A DNA stretch of 64,000 nt from Argyresthia goedartella (lineage: Eukaryota > Arthropoda > Insecta > Lepidoptera > Argyresthiidae), in NCBI GenBank assembly GCA_949825045.1, contig OX463832.1:19462552-19526551 (forward strand). Direction: 5' to 3'. Below, piece after piece: positions 32,359-42,944 of the stretch; the first letter of the stretch is position 1; each line of letters starts with the position of its first letter. The notes beneath the pieces were generated by a model. That model made no database searches, was not told where the DNA came from, and saw nothing but the letters and a program-made list of their open reading frames with translations. Made by a program: the position numbers and the translations under genes.

Positions 32359-32983
32359 TTTTTTTTACAATTTATCCACTTGCAAATAATCTTGCTTCAA
32401 GGATATTAAACTTCTAACTCAGTTTAACTGGTACTCAAACTCAATTATGACGCTGCTGCATCGTTAGGAAAATGACGGCGTGATGACATTTACATTTTTT
32501 GACAAAATTAGAACTTAATTATGTAGAAATACTAGTTTGAAGTTTGAATAGACAGCCAAACGAGTTTCTGTCGTAATAAATTACGAAATTCTCGAGCCCA
32601 AGTCAATTGTTTACGAAACTTGAAGGTACCTACTTTTATAAACTTGCGAAACTGCGGCTGGTTTGGATAATAAGTATGATGTTTGATAACGCTTATTTAA
32701 TGCGATTCTAATTATGTGAGGGCTTGCCCATAGCCGCCGCTGTGGAAATTAATTTATGAGACCATCGAATCAATGTCTTAAAACTATACCTGTAAATATA
32801 TTTGGTTGTCCCCATGTTGCAGTTCGCGTTGCGCCAGTTCGTCATCATTAGGGAAACAAATAACGCTACGGAATTTTCTTTCAGTACGACATAAGTACAA
32901 AAACAGCACAAGAAGGAGGGTAATGTTTTTCGAGCATATATATACCACATACATACATACGAGTCGTTGGATTCGTCTCAGTT
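32359..32983. other. Gene-free stretch
   Basis: No recognised gene or repeat. Confidence 0.4.
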
Positions 32984-33529
32984 GAGGAGTGTCTGTTCAA
33001 AAGGTATTTCACTTTGGCAAGATGATTTTTTTATATTTTTATCCGAAACTGAAACCTTCTCATCCATATCTGTTAAAATAGAAAAAAAAATCTTATACTT
33101 TGGAGTTCCGAACAAAACGGGCTTATTTCGTAGCATAAAACAAATTTCGATCAAAAAGTATTATGTATTTCTCAATTCAAATTTATGTTTTAAAGACAAG
33201 TTTTGTTCAAAAGGTTATTGCTTATCAGTCTTGCTTATTAATTTTATCTTGCTTGCTTAATTAGGTCTTATTTCTAAAGTATTCTGATCAAAAAGGCCTA
33301 TTTCTTAAAGGTCTGATCATAAGGTCCTATTTCCAAATAAAAATAATAATAAAAAAAAATACAGTAATAAACAAAAAATAATTATACATGTATATCAATA
33401 CAACTAATCTGCGTTAAATAGAAAAACAATAATAATTATCATATTTCAATAAACAATTTTATTAGTTTTTATCGTTTCCTGTAAAATTTGTTTATCATGT
33501 AAATAGGACCTTTTGAACAAACACTCCTC
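32984..33529. mobile_element. MITE with about 25-bp inverted ends
   Basis: GAGGAGTGTCTGTTCAAAAG at 32984 is matched, inverted, by CTTTTGAACAAACACTCCTC ending at 33529. The interior is A/T-rich with repeated TCAAAAGG, AAAGGTCTGATCA and AAGGTCCTATTT blocks. The open frame 32967-33260 crosses the element's end and is probably not a gene. Confidence 0.65.
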
Positions 33530-33883
33530 TGTTTTAAGTGTTGTAAGCTAAATCAAGCATAAAGTGTATGAGGAAATAAGCACCTGGAAAATTATAATAT
33601 CGGTAAAACATATGTATATGAAAAATACGGATTGAGAAAATTTTAATTCAACAAACTTTATTTATATATACTTACACTCTAGTACAATGCAATAAATAAT
33701 ACAAGAAAATACATACATAGGAAAATATATGTTTGGAAAAAAGATACAGTAGACACTAAAGCGTGTAGAAAATTATACTAGTAAAAAAAGTATAGAAAAA
33801 ATAAATCGTGGGAAAAACGCGAAAGGAACCTATAAACTCTTTGTAGGGCATTCTTCAGAGGTGGTCCCATACAAATTTTAATT

Positions 33884-34300
33884 TAATAATTTCTTTATTG
33901 CACACAAATCATACAGAAAACAAGAGTTACATAAAAAAGTGTACAAAGGCGAGCTTATCTCTAATAAGAGATCTCTTCCAGCAAACCAGATTAACATGGG
34001 AAAAGTTGATGGTGGAGCAGGGGTAGACCTATGTGTACAATATATAAAATAATAAATAGAATAAATTATATAATAACTATAATAATATACTACAACTACT
34101 ATTTTATACCCTATACTAATACATACTTACATGCAAAGTACCTATAACTCTAAAGGGAGAGGTAATGCTTCTTCACACGACTTTTAAAGATATTCAGAGT
34201 AGGACTGTCCCTGATGGTGCAGGGTAGTGCATTGCACAACCATTGTTATGCCGCGGAGTGGCTAAAAGTGAGACAGTGTGAGATCTCCGGAGCCGATCTC
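33884..34300 (-). mobile_element. LINE 4: 3' fragment, minus strand
   Basis: On the minus strand 34240-34150 encodes CNALPCTIRDSPTLNIFKSR followed by VKKHYLSL and a stop (34150-34152), the usual C-terminus of Jockey-type LINE proteins. The 3' UTR runs to GTGTGCAATAAAGAAATTAT and an A/T tail near 33884. The rest of the element is missing, so it is strongly 5'-truncated. Confidence 0.6.
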
Positions 34301-34760
34301 CCGAAAAGAGATACTCGAAACGGTCTCGAAGGCAGTTGGGTAGGTCATCAGGTAATGCCGCTGGCGGACAGACAGACAGTCTTCAGCGGAGGCTTGTTAC
34401 CTTGGTCCCGTTGGGCACGCTTGGGTACGAAATCCTAATAATGAATCGCGAAACTCGCCTACGGATGGACCGATTTAGATGAACTTTTATTTATACTTCG
34501 TGCAAGGTTCTTAAGGAGTAAAAATAAAAATAAAAACGCAACGGTAAAAGTTGGTAAATCGAAAAATCTTTTGTCTCCCATTAGATGGCATTGGTAGTCC
34601 AATATCTTTTGAGTGAACGACAATGAACATTTGACAGATCGAAATAGTGTTCGAGTTCAAATGAAATGATCCTTATGCCATTGTACATAAGAGTCACTCA
34701 GTCAGTCAATTCGAAGACTTCTTCGATGTATACATTATTCGTGCTACCCACACTGATAAT
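34301..34760. other. Gene-free stretch
   Basis: No recognised gene. The open frame 34214-34438 overlaps the LINE fragment on the opposite strand and is dismissed. Confidence 0.4.
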
Positions 34761-34973
34761 CTTGGACACTATTTACTACATTGATCTAGCCCCAAACTAG
34801 GATTCCCTGTATCTTAGGTACTAGACAACGATACACATACTTATATAGATAAACAACCATGACTAGCGAACAAAAATCCGTTCTCATCAAACAAATATTT
34901 GCCCCCACCGGGACTAGAACCCGGGACCCTTGGCTTCGTAGGCAGGGTCACTGCCGACTCGGCCATTCGGGTC
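34761..34973 (-). mobile_element. tRNA-derived SINE family A, copy 2
   Basis: Same body as copy 1 (CTTGGACACTATTTAC, TAGCCCCAAACTAGG, ACTAGACAACGATACACA). On the minus strand the head has TGGCCGAGTCGGCAGTGAC and GGGTTCTAGTCCCGG; the B box carries one change from copy 1. Confidence 0.7.
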
Positions 34974-35179
34974 GACAAAATGTCAACGATCTAAATGTCA
35001 ACAAGCTATTCTTTTTGCTGAGTGAATCTAAGGCAACGAAATCTATTCCATCTTATTTAATATTGTTTTTAGACATTTTGATGTTGTTTAAAATGTCAAG
35101 GTTGGAAATTCGACTGGGCCGCCACCTGTCGTCGTGGAGAGTGGAGTGGAGCGATTGGCCTAAAAGTTCTAGACAATGA

Positions 35180-36424
35180 AAACGAAAAATACTTTAAAAT
35201 AGAACTTAATATATTTGTATAAGGAACGTAAATGTAACAATATCATTTGATAAATTAACAAAAATTAAGTACATGATAATATCATTTCATTATCTACGAT
35301 GACAATTTTAATATATCTTACAAAGGTTAGGTACATAATCGAACAAAAATGCGTATTATCGACGGAATAACATAATTTTTAATATAGAAAACAATTGATA
35401 TTTATACAGAAAATATTTTTTTTATGAATTTTCAGCACCTATGCAAAATTTCAACAAAAATGTAAATTTATTCTCTAAATAATTTATTTACATCAATCAT
35501 TAAATTTACTTCATCTAAACAAATCACAAATCGGAAAAATTAATGAAAAAAAACAGTTTATTGATTGTTATCCTTTTGCATTTTTTTTTTAATAATATAA
35601 ATATAACTTTTCAAAGCTTTACATAATACATCATAGTGGATAGTGATGTGATAATATGTTTTTTTTTTTTACATATATTGCATTAACTAAAGTGACTATA
35701 CATGTCTATTTTACATCCTGTAATCAAATGAACAAGTGAAAGACTTAAAAAAAACGACTTCAAGTTCAAGCCCTATTTCTTCCTCCCCGGTTGAATAAAG
35801 TCTATGTACAATCGAACCAACTGAATCATGACCCATTTGCCTGATAATTTGTTTGAAACTTTCAAACTTGTAAGATCTATCGTATCAGTGTCTAATCAAA
35901 TGATAACAAGTTCGTTACCAAGGAAATAAACCTTCAAGCGAATTTCGACCTACTTGCATTTAAGGGGTTTAGCAAAATAAGCTTATGGTGGGTCATGATT
36001 CAGATGGTTCGATAGTACATGAAAAGTCCTCATCAAAACTTTTGGTGCTCGGAACTACAAACCAATACTTCTACTGTGTATATATTTTTAGTTTCAGTTG
36101 ATTTTTTCAAAAAGCGCTAAATAAATTACGATAAAATTTATATGAGACCACCTCGGAAAATCACCTACTAATCAGTACAAGAATCATTACAATCACGTAA
36201 CAAACATTAAAAAAAAAACAGTCGAACTCGCAACCTCTTCCTTTTTGAAGTCAGTTGAAAAATGGAAATGTTAAGTAGTTTGTGATGATACGCAAAATAG
36301 TTAATCATTTACAAGTTACTATTAAAACTTTAATTATAACCATCTTAATATTCACAATAATTTATCATCTTTTGATATTATTTCATTTGAACAAGTAATT
36401 TGTAGATTTTTTTCAATTATGCAT
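35180..36424. other. Downstream flank and probable 3' UTR of UAP
   Basis: A/T-rich, no coding region. On the minus strand AATAAA occurs near 35553 (in CAATCAATAAACTG) and near 35463, either of which could end the UAP transcript. Which one is used cannot be told from sequence. Confidence 0.4.
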
Positions 36425-37891
36425 TCATTGTTTTCCATTAACTCCATTGGAAACTTTCTCTTCATTCAGACTTTTTAAGTGGAATGGCGTTACTGTAAAC
36501 ACATTGTCTTTGACCAGATCCTCAACATCCTCACCTCTGTATGACAACAAAGGCGATATTTCAACATCAACATCATCAGCAATGATACCACCAGCATCAC
36601 GTATATATTTTCTGTGGAGCCGCAGCAAATCATCCTTGGCAGTGGATGGGCAGTCTTTCCTGACGCTGTCAGCATTTTTGATGGCAGAGAATTCAATGTC
36701 CCTTGCTACTTCCAAGCATAAAAATCTCTCAGCATACTCAAAAACATCGAAAATGAATTTCTCAATTTTAATACCATTCGGCTCAGAAGGTTTCTGTTTC
36801 ACACCTGAGTCATCAATATAGGGGATCTTCTTATTTGCGAGATGTAATTTGAGTTTCGATTCATAACAACATATTTTGTTTAGGAATTCAGCAGAAAAAT
36901 AGTGATTGCATATGTTGCCGGCCGAAAATGTTAAACGTCCATCTGGATTTCTTTGCTCTGCTGCCTCATTTGTCAGTTCTGAATATTCAACGACCCTGTA
37001 GTGTCCATTGACTCGGCATACAACACCGACTGCTTCACTCGGTGATGACTTCTGCACCACCTTGGCTGCACAATCAGCATTCTTACTTTTGCAATATCCA
37101 ATAAATACAGGATCGGCAACTTTGATAAGGATATTGTCAACCGAATGAACATGTAAATGTGTCACACCACGTCTGGCAATATCTGCAAGCACTCCCTGAG
37201 TCTTCAGTGATCGATACAAGCCCCCATTGCCATCAGGAGCTGAAGATAAATGGTGCTTATCATCCAAGTATATTTTACCATTAAAATCAAAACATGGCAG
37301 AGTTCCTTGAACAAAGAACACAACATCATCTTCATTCAAACCAAAAAATTGGTGAGATTTAAAAAACTCAGCTGTCGGACCCTTGGTGTGTTGTGATGTC
37401 ATAATGTACCAAGTTATTTTACCACTCTTTCCTGTATGAGCTTCAGCCATGTGTTGCAGTCGGATTATTCTCTCCGCTTGTATTTGAAACAGCGTCTTCT
37501 GAGACGGCAGGCCTACATTATACAAGCCTTTCGGGTGCTTGAAGCCCAGTCTAGTCGCCTGTCCTCCTGCAAGGACTAGAACTCCGACTCTACCTTCGGA
37601 AATCTCTTCGAAACCAATTCTCTCGTAATCCTGGACTTTCTCGTCGCTCATGCCTGGCACGGACTCATAGTGCGCCTGCGGTATAGGCTTCAGATCATCG
37701 TCTAACTTGTTTGAGATGACTTTGCTAGCAGCCACCGAACGATGGAAGATCTCGTTGATCTCCGCTAGATCCAGTCGCTGGATCTCTCCCGAGAGCTGCT
37801 CCCTCTCATCCTCGTTGAGTTCCGACCAGAATCTGATAAGCTGCTCTTGGCCATGAGTCGCTAAATGCGCCTGCAAAATTTCGAATGACAT
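36425..37891 (-). CDS. UAP1: UDP-N-acetylglucosamine pyrophosphorylase
   Basis: A 488-residue cytosolic enzyme that makes UDP-GlcNAc from UTP and GlcNAc-1-phosphate, the donor for chitin, N-glycans and GPI anchors. Its length matches the family (about 480-520). Visible motifs are the nucleotide-binding loop [16 protein letters not shown] (107-122), PDGNGGLY (219-226), HVHSVDNIL (247-255), VEYSE (301-305), GNICNHYF (325-332) and EKFIFDVF (377-384). The loop has Ala where I would expect Gly in GGQGTRLG. I start at the ATG at 37891-37889, which has A at -3; the frame stays open further upstream but without an earlier ATG. The frame is intact and has no intron. It is either a normal single-exon coding region or an intact retrocopy. 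The surrounding DNA is repeat-rich. Confidence 0.95.
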   Translation of the reverse strand: MSFEILQAHLATHGQEQLIRFWSELNEDEREQLSGEIQRLDLAEINEIFHRSVAASKVISNKLDDDLKPIPQAHYESVPGMSDEKVQDYERIGFEEISEGRVGVLVLAGGQATRLGFKHPKGLYNVGLPSQKTLFQIQAERIIRLQHMAEAHTGKSGKITWYIMTSQHTKGPTAEFFKSHQFFGLNEDDVVFFVQGTLPCFDFNGKIYLDDKHHLSSAPDGNGGLYRSLKTQGVLADIARRGVTHLHVHSVDNILIKVADPVFIGYCKSKNADCAAKVVQKSSPSEAVGVVCRVNGHYRVVEYSELTNEAAEQRNPDGRLTFSAGNICNHYFSAEFLNKICCYESKLKLHLANKKIPYIDDSGVKQKPSEPNGIKIEKFIFDVFEYAERFLCLEVARDIEFSAIKNADSVRKDCPSTAKDDLLRLHRKYIRDAGGIIADDVDVEISPLLSYRGEDVEDLVKDNVFTVTPFHLKSLNEEKVSNGVNGKQ

Positions 37892-38110
37892 TTTCTTGCC
37901 GGGCAAGAAACCACTCGCGTCAGAAGTGTTTTTGTAAGTGCGGACTATATCTTATCGAGACCGTTCGGTGCGATTAGAAAGTGTTGACTGGCTCGCGGCT
38001 CCGTCCGAGACCGTGACGAGCGGTAGTATAATGTTCTCCCACCACAACACAGCGAAGGAAAAATACGAACACGTCGGCGGCGTATCGCTGACATTTTTAG
38101 TAAATTGTAA
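37892..38110 (-). promoter_or_regulatory. UAP 5' flank
   Basis: More G/C-rich than its surroundings (several CpG), with no TATA box at a convincing distance. It probably holds the 5' UTR and promoter. No splice acceptor can be placed with confidence. Confidence 0.35.
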
Positions 38111-38333
38111 AAATTATTTGGTTTTAATAATTATGACAACACAGTTGGCACGGGCATCATTGCCATTCAGCCTAAGTATTACACACGTTCAATATGAGCT
38201 AGTGATTGTGATTTAATACTCGAGTCAGCTCTATCTATTGGTGAATAGCTGAAGCTAAAACTACAAGCAGATGATGTTCGATAGATGACGCTATAGGTTT
38301 CACTGTTGGCTCGTGTAAAAGGGCAATGATTTA

Positions 38334-38368
38334 TTAGGTCCTTACATATGAAATTGGCGTTTCGCCGT
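38334..38368 (+). mobile_element. Mariner end remnant
   Basis: TTAGGTCCTTACATATGAAA followed by TTGGCGTTT matches, inverted, the end at 48068-48098 downstream of the mariner transposase gene. It starts after a TA. Only this end is recognisable, so it is a solo or decayed terminal inverted repeat. Confidence 0.55.
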
Positions 38369-39155
38369 ACTGGCCACTGATCTCAAATATCTCCTCTATG
38401 GTTAGGAATTCCAAATTCAAATTTATACAGCTATTTACTCATGTATTTGTGTTTCTATAATTATAATTCATTTGTTTTTTCCTCAACCATATTTTTTTCT
38501 TGCGTCACTCAGCTTACAAAATAGTCCAAACGGTGAGAATTTTGTTGTATGGAGACTTCCGATAAATTCCTCTGCCCCCGAAATTTGGCATCTGATAAAG
38601 TCAAGGGCTCACCTTTAGCGGATGACCTACTCACTGGGGCGTCCAAACTTTTTTAGCATCATGCTGGGGTCATTTGATCATCTTTCTGAAAGTTTCAGGG
38701 TGCGGAATTCAATAGTTTTTAAGATATGATTTTTTGAAAATCTGAAAATACTTTGTAAAATTATGTAACGCAACGCAAATAATATGTTTAAATCTTGTCT
38801 GTAGTCAAAATATATTACCTACATTTCGTTGTAGTACGCATATTTGAAAAGATGAGAATTCTCTAAAAAAAGGAGGAAATGTGGAATCTTTTTTTAATAA
38901 TACCTATTTTAATAAAAACGTTCATTTAACTTGCAATTATGTTTGTTTATTTATTTTACGTCAATCAAAGTTAATTTAGTATTTCTTTCGTAAAATATCA
39001 CTTTTGATAATAAAAAGGTTGTAATTTTTGTTTAAAACGGAACACATTTTGTTGGGGCGTTTTGCCGCGTTTATGGTTGGGCGGCAAAGTAGTAGTACCT
39101 TTTCTAGTAGTTTCGCGAATGTTCTATTTTCTTGTTCTCTCGATATTTACAAGCA
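38369..39155. other. Gene-free stretch
   Basis: No recognised gene or element. Confidence 0.4.
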
Positions 39156-39620
39156 AAAACAACTGGATAGAGTAGGTTATTGTGGCTACTTTTCAATCGG
39201 GTTATAGGTTATGTTAAAACGTTGAAGGAGATAAACCGGAGCGGAGCGTATGCAAACAAAAACTATTGGCTAGAGTAGGTTATTATGGCTACTTTTCAAT
39301 CGGGTTATAGGTTATGTTAGAACGTTGAAGAAGCTAAACCGGAGCGGAGCGGAGCGGAGCGGAGCGAAGCGTATGCAAACAAAAACAATTGGCTAGAGTA
39401 GGTGGGGGGGAGTAGTAGGGGGGGGGCATCTACCCCCTTCCCCCTCCCCCCACTTAAAGATCAAGGTCAGTCTAAATTTTGTTTTAATTTAACAACATAA
39501 CCTCAAAACTTTAAATAATCATATCTCAGAAACTAGGCATTTCCGCGGGGGGGGAGTAGTAGGGGGGGCATCTACTCCCCTCCCCCATCCCCCCCTCCCC
39601 CCCTCAGGGTCAACAAAAGT
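39156..39620. repeat. Tandem repeat with poly-G/poly-C blocks
   Basis: Two and a partial third copy of a unit of about 105 bp (GAGTAGGTTATT, ATCGGGTTATAGGTTATGTT, CGTATGCAAACAAAAAC). The second unit contains an expanded GGAGC pentamer run. G and C homopolymer blocks follow at 39400-39600. Related single-copy sequence is at 19868-20340. Confidence 0.7.
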
Positions 39621-39781
39621 AGGTCATCCGCTAAAGTCCTTCCCGTTTGTACTATAAAGAATAGGTATGTTTAAGAATCCCACATATTTTCGATTTCAGT
39701 GATACCTAAAATCAATTTTTAAATATTTTTCGCTCTATCTTCTACTGAAAAATTACTCCGTCAATTTTTATTTTTTAATAT

Positions 39782-40930
39782 ATAAGAATAAGAATAATAA
39801 TAATTTATTTATCAATTTAGGTTTTACATTATATGTTTGTTACTGTTACCTAAACTAGGCTTAAGACCTGTAAGATAGGCAACAGCTTCTGTACTATTGT
39901 TGACAAAATATTGAATTGGTTTTCATACACATAACTGTTAGTAACCAAGATAATTACTCTTAAATAACAACAATAAACTAATAAAAAGAGACTAAAGGAT
40001 CATCAAAAAGAAAAAGTTATAACTATAAATTATACTTCTGGAATACATTGGTATAAGTGAGTAGTGTGGATGTATCCTTGCATCTAGATGTGTGCGCATG
40101 TGCATATGTAAGTGTGTGTGTGTGCGTATGTGTATGTGTGTGTATGTGTGTGTGTGTGAGCGTGTATGTATGTAAGTGCGAGGGTGTATTTGTGTGTGTT
40201 TAGGGAGTGTGTGAGTGTATATATGATGTGTGTGTGTGTTTATGTGTGGTGTGTGAGGGTCTATGTGTGTTTGCTTATTTGTGGTTTAGGTGTTATATAA
40301 AGTAATGTTGATGTTACCCGACCACGTTCAAAAGTTCTTCGGTTTGATCGTAGTCAAGTAACATCAGCCACTTCATAAGTGCATGTTTTAATTCATACCT
40401 ATTTTTCGTATACATTTCTAATGCTTTACTTATTTTATTGTATAAATGGGGACCAAGAAAGCACATAAACCTATTAGCAAAAAATGTTTTTAACCTTACA
40501 GTTTCAAAAACCAAATCCTTACGACGGATTCCATCTAGATTTAATTTAGTCATTAAATTCAGCTCCTTATGCTTTTGGGAAATGGCTTGGGAAATGAAAA
40601 GCTGCCTAACGGTGAGCGCCTGACAATCTTGGTATAGTTGTGTCGTTGGATAGAGGTATGGTAGGGAGTAGCTCACCTTCAGCACAGCTCTTTGGGCCCT
40701 TTCTAGTGGCAGTAATATAGATTTACACGCTCCACCCCATGTAGTTATACAGTATGTCAGTAAAGACTGGCACAGGGAGATATACAACATCTTTATAATA
40801 GGCGTGCTAGCTATATGTCTTATGTTTTTAAACAATGCGATCAGTCTACGAATGCGTTGGGTTTGCAGTTTAATGTGTAGCTTAAAAGAGAGGTGATCAT
40901 CTATAATAATACCTAGATATTTGATGTGTG
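39782..40930 (-). mobile_element. LINE 3, 5'-truncated, minus strand
   Basis: Inserted in repeat R with AATAT at both edges (39777-39781 and 40931-40935). On the minus strand 40930-40314 encodes the C-terminal third of a LINE protein, starting at SHIKYLGIIIDDHLSFKLHI and including WGGACKS, LERAQRAVLKV and the ending LDYDQTEELLNVVG. The 3' UTR (39782-40313) is rich in CA/TG repeats and ends in AATAATAAT-type repeats. Related to LINE 2. Confidence 0.85.
40314..40930 (-). pseudogene. LINE 3 C-terminal coding remnant
   Basis: About 205 residues open to the stop at 40314, following the reverse transcriptase palm in the intact family. The catalytic reverse transcriptase blocks are absent, so it cannot be active. 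Confidence 0.8.
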
Positions 40931-41113
40931 AATATGTTTTTATATCCTTAAATACTTTTTAAACATTGTTTTATCGTTTTTGCTTAAATGCTTAGTGTGA
41001 AAAATTGCTCCGTCCATTTTTATACCTTTATTAGATATGTGTCGCTGTATTTTAATAGACTTTTCAATAATCCAACAACTTTTCCAACGGTCATATACTT
41101 TTTAGGATATGTT

Positions 41114-41940
41114 CGCTGATTTAGATGCAGACACATACAAAGCGACATTACGTTCGATGAAAGCACACGCCGCCACCGCCGCCGCCACATGCACTCATTA
41201 ACGAGACGGATGCCAGAACAGGGACAGGGTTGCCTCGGCCGGCTGCGCTCGTGTTAATTAGTATTATAAATTAATAATAATGTTTAGAAATACACATAAT
41301 GAGTACAGTTAGGAAAACAAGTTTCGTTCAAAGGTATCCAAACAGTTTACAATACCTATAGAGGTTAGGTCTTAGATAGTGAATATTCCTGATGCTTCGT
41401 AACTATATTCCTAACTACTACCTAATAATAATAATATAGCAAAATGCGAGTATTTACGATATTTCAGTAATTTATTGTATTACCTACAAAGGGTTTGTAT
41501 AATTGACTAACTTAATTCCACTATGAATTTAATCATTCTCTATCACATTCTCTGCCTTTTTTCTATTTATAGGGTAAATGTACCAGTTGTTGACAAACTA
41601 CAAAACAAATTTGAATCATCTGTTAACGCGATGAGTGAAAGGCAACTACATATACACAATTAATGCTTTGGTGGCGTATGTATAATCCTCCTACCCACCC
41701 ATTATACCTGCTTATTAAAGAAGTTTGCACTTACGTACCTATTTACGATATTTCAACAAATAGGTACATTGGAAAATTATTTTTCTTTTTCTATGTATGG
41801 GGTAAATGTACCAGTTGTTGGTAATTAACTACAAAACAAAGAGTCATCTGATAAACTGGAGAGGTAAGCGTAGAAATAGTAGGATTTGTATAGGAAAGCA
41901 TGATAATATGAATATGAATTACCACATTATCTTAATTTTT
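41114..41940. other. Gene-free stretch
   Basis: No gene recognised. A GCC microsatellite at 41168-41186 is the only structure. Confidence 0.4.
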
Positions 41941-41950
41941 TTATTTACAG

Positions 41951-42222
41951 GTTAACTTTCTGGGATGACACCGATTCAAAAATTTATCACACTCTGGAAT
42001 TGTAAGTTAAAACTAATTATTGCTAATAACTCTCTGTGAAATGAGTCTTACCAATTTCGTCCAAAAACGAATTTTCTCGATAAATAAATTACAATTAAAT
42101 CAAATGTCCTGTTTTATTATAGGGTGCCCATTACACCGAAACAAAATTCTTGTCTTCCAGTGGCTGGAGAAATAGTCAATGACATGACTTACTCACACAT
42201 AGATAATAATGCCATGAATTAA
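41951..42222 (+). other. Candidate exon pair of an unrecognised gene
   Basis: 41951-42001 is preceded by TTTTTTTATTTACAG and followed by GTAAGT. 42123 onward is preceded by TTTTATTATAG. Spliced in the phase the sites imply, both stay open (LTFWDDTDSKIYHTLE, then VPITPKQNSCLPVAGEIVND) to a stop at 42220-42222. This is suggestive only; the protein is not recognised. Confidence 0.2.
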
Positions 42223-42369
42223 GTCCGATATTGATAATAATTATTATTGTTTCTGGTGACCTCATATATATTTTTTTAATTCTATATCTGCGAACATTAT
42301 GCATAGTAAACATGTGTATGTATGTGCATACGTTGGTGATTAGTGGATATAATTATTCTCCTAGGACTC

Positions 42370-42391
42370 GGGGGGGGGGGGGGGGGGGGGG
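42370..42391 (+). repeat. Poly-G run of about 22
   Basis: An uninterrupted G run. The length may be a sequencing or assembly artefact. Confidence 0.8.
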
Positions 42392-42771
42392 TAATAATGT
42401 ACGGAAGATCTTCAAAATCGGCTCCACGTCAGGTTTTCTACCTACTGTCTGCGAAAACTTTAACACCTTATCCTATACTGTTAAAACAAAATAGAATCTA
42501 CACCTTAGTAAAAAGTGATTGGTAATGAAAAAAAACAAAATTGAGAAAAATAAGATGGCTGCCAAACAAAATTCAACTTACAATATCTCAAAAACCAATA
42601 CAAAACGCAACACAAGGTTATACGAAAAACATACTGAATTTTTCAACAGTATAACCAAAGAGTACGCCTCGCGGGCTGCTTTAAGAGCCCACTCATAAGG
42701 CACCCTCTAGTTTATTTTTAAACATTAAGAAAAATATTTTGCTAATATAAATCTTGTATTTTTTATTTTAG

Positions 42772-42834
42772 ACTTCCATTAAATAGAAATAACAAAGGCT
42801 TGCTGCTGATACAAGGACACCAGATAACCCCAAT
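42772..42834 (+). other. Candidate short exon
   Basis: Preceded by TTTTATTTTAG and followed by GTAAGT. Open in one frame (LPLNRNNKGLLLIQGHQITP). Its phase does not join cleanly to the next candidate exon at 42945, so support is weak. Confidence 0.2.
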
Positions 42835-42944
42835 GTAAGTAGTAAAATTATGAATTTATCAACGAAACCGGAACAAAATCGTTAGATAAATAGGATAATA
42901 CGTTTATTTGAGATAATGTCATAATTTGTTTATTTACATTTTAG

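Larger units (their letters stand above)
39647..41113 (-). repeat. Dispersed repeat R, copy 1, holding LINE 3
   Basis: Two parts, 39647-39781 and 40931-41113, together match 45680-46848 on the opposite strand. Shared blocks include GTACTATAAAGAATAGGTAT-type sequence, ACTCCGTCAATTTTTATTTT, AAAAATTGCTCCGTCCATTT and AACAACTTTTCCAACGGTCA. The interruption is LINE 3. At the point where copy 2 carries a piggyBac-like element, this copy has an uninterrupted TTAA (near 39671). Confidence 0.85.

Noticed and set aside
32967..33260. A 97-codon gene
   Set aside because: It spans the left end of a MITE with clear inverted ends and has no domain.
37892..37906. A five-codon N-terminal extension of UAP
   Set aside because: The upstream codon at 37906 is TTG; the first ATG in frame is at 37891.
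40080..40300. TG/CA-rich stretch as a regulatory element
   Set aside because: It lies in the 3' UTR of LINE 3 and is simple-sequence expansion.
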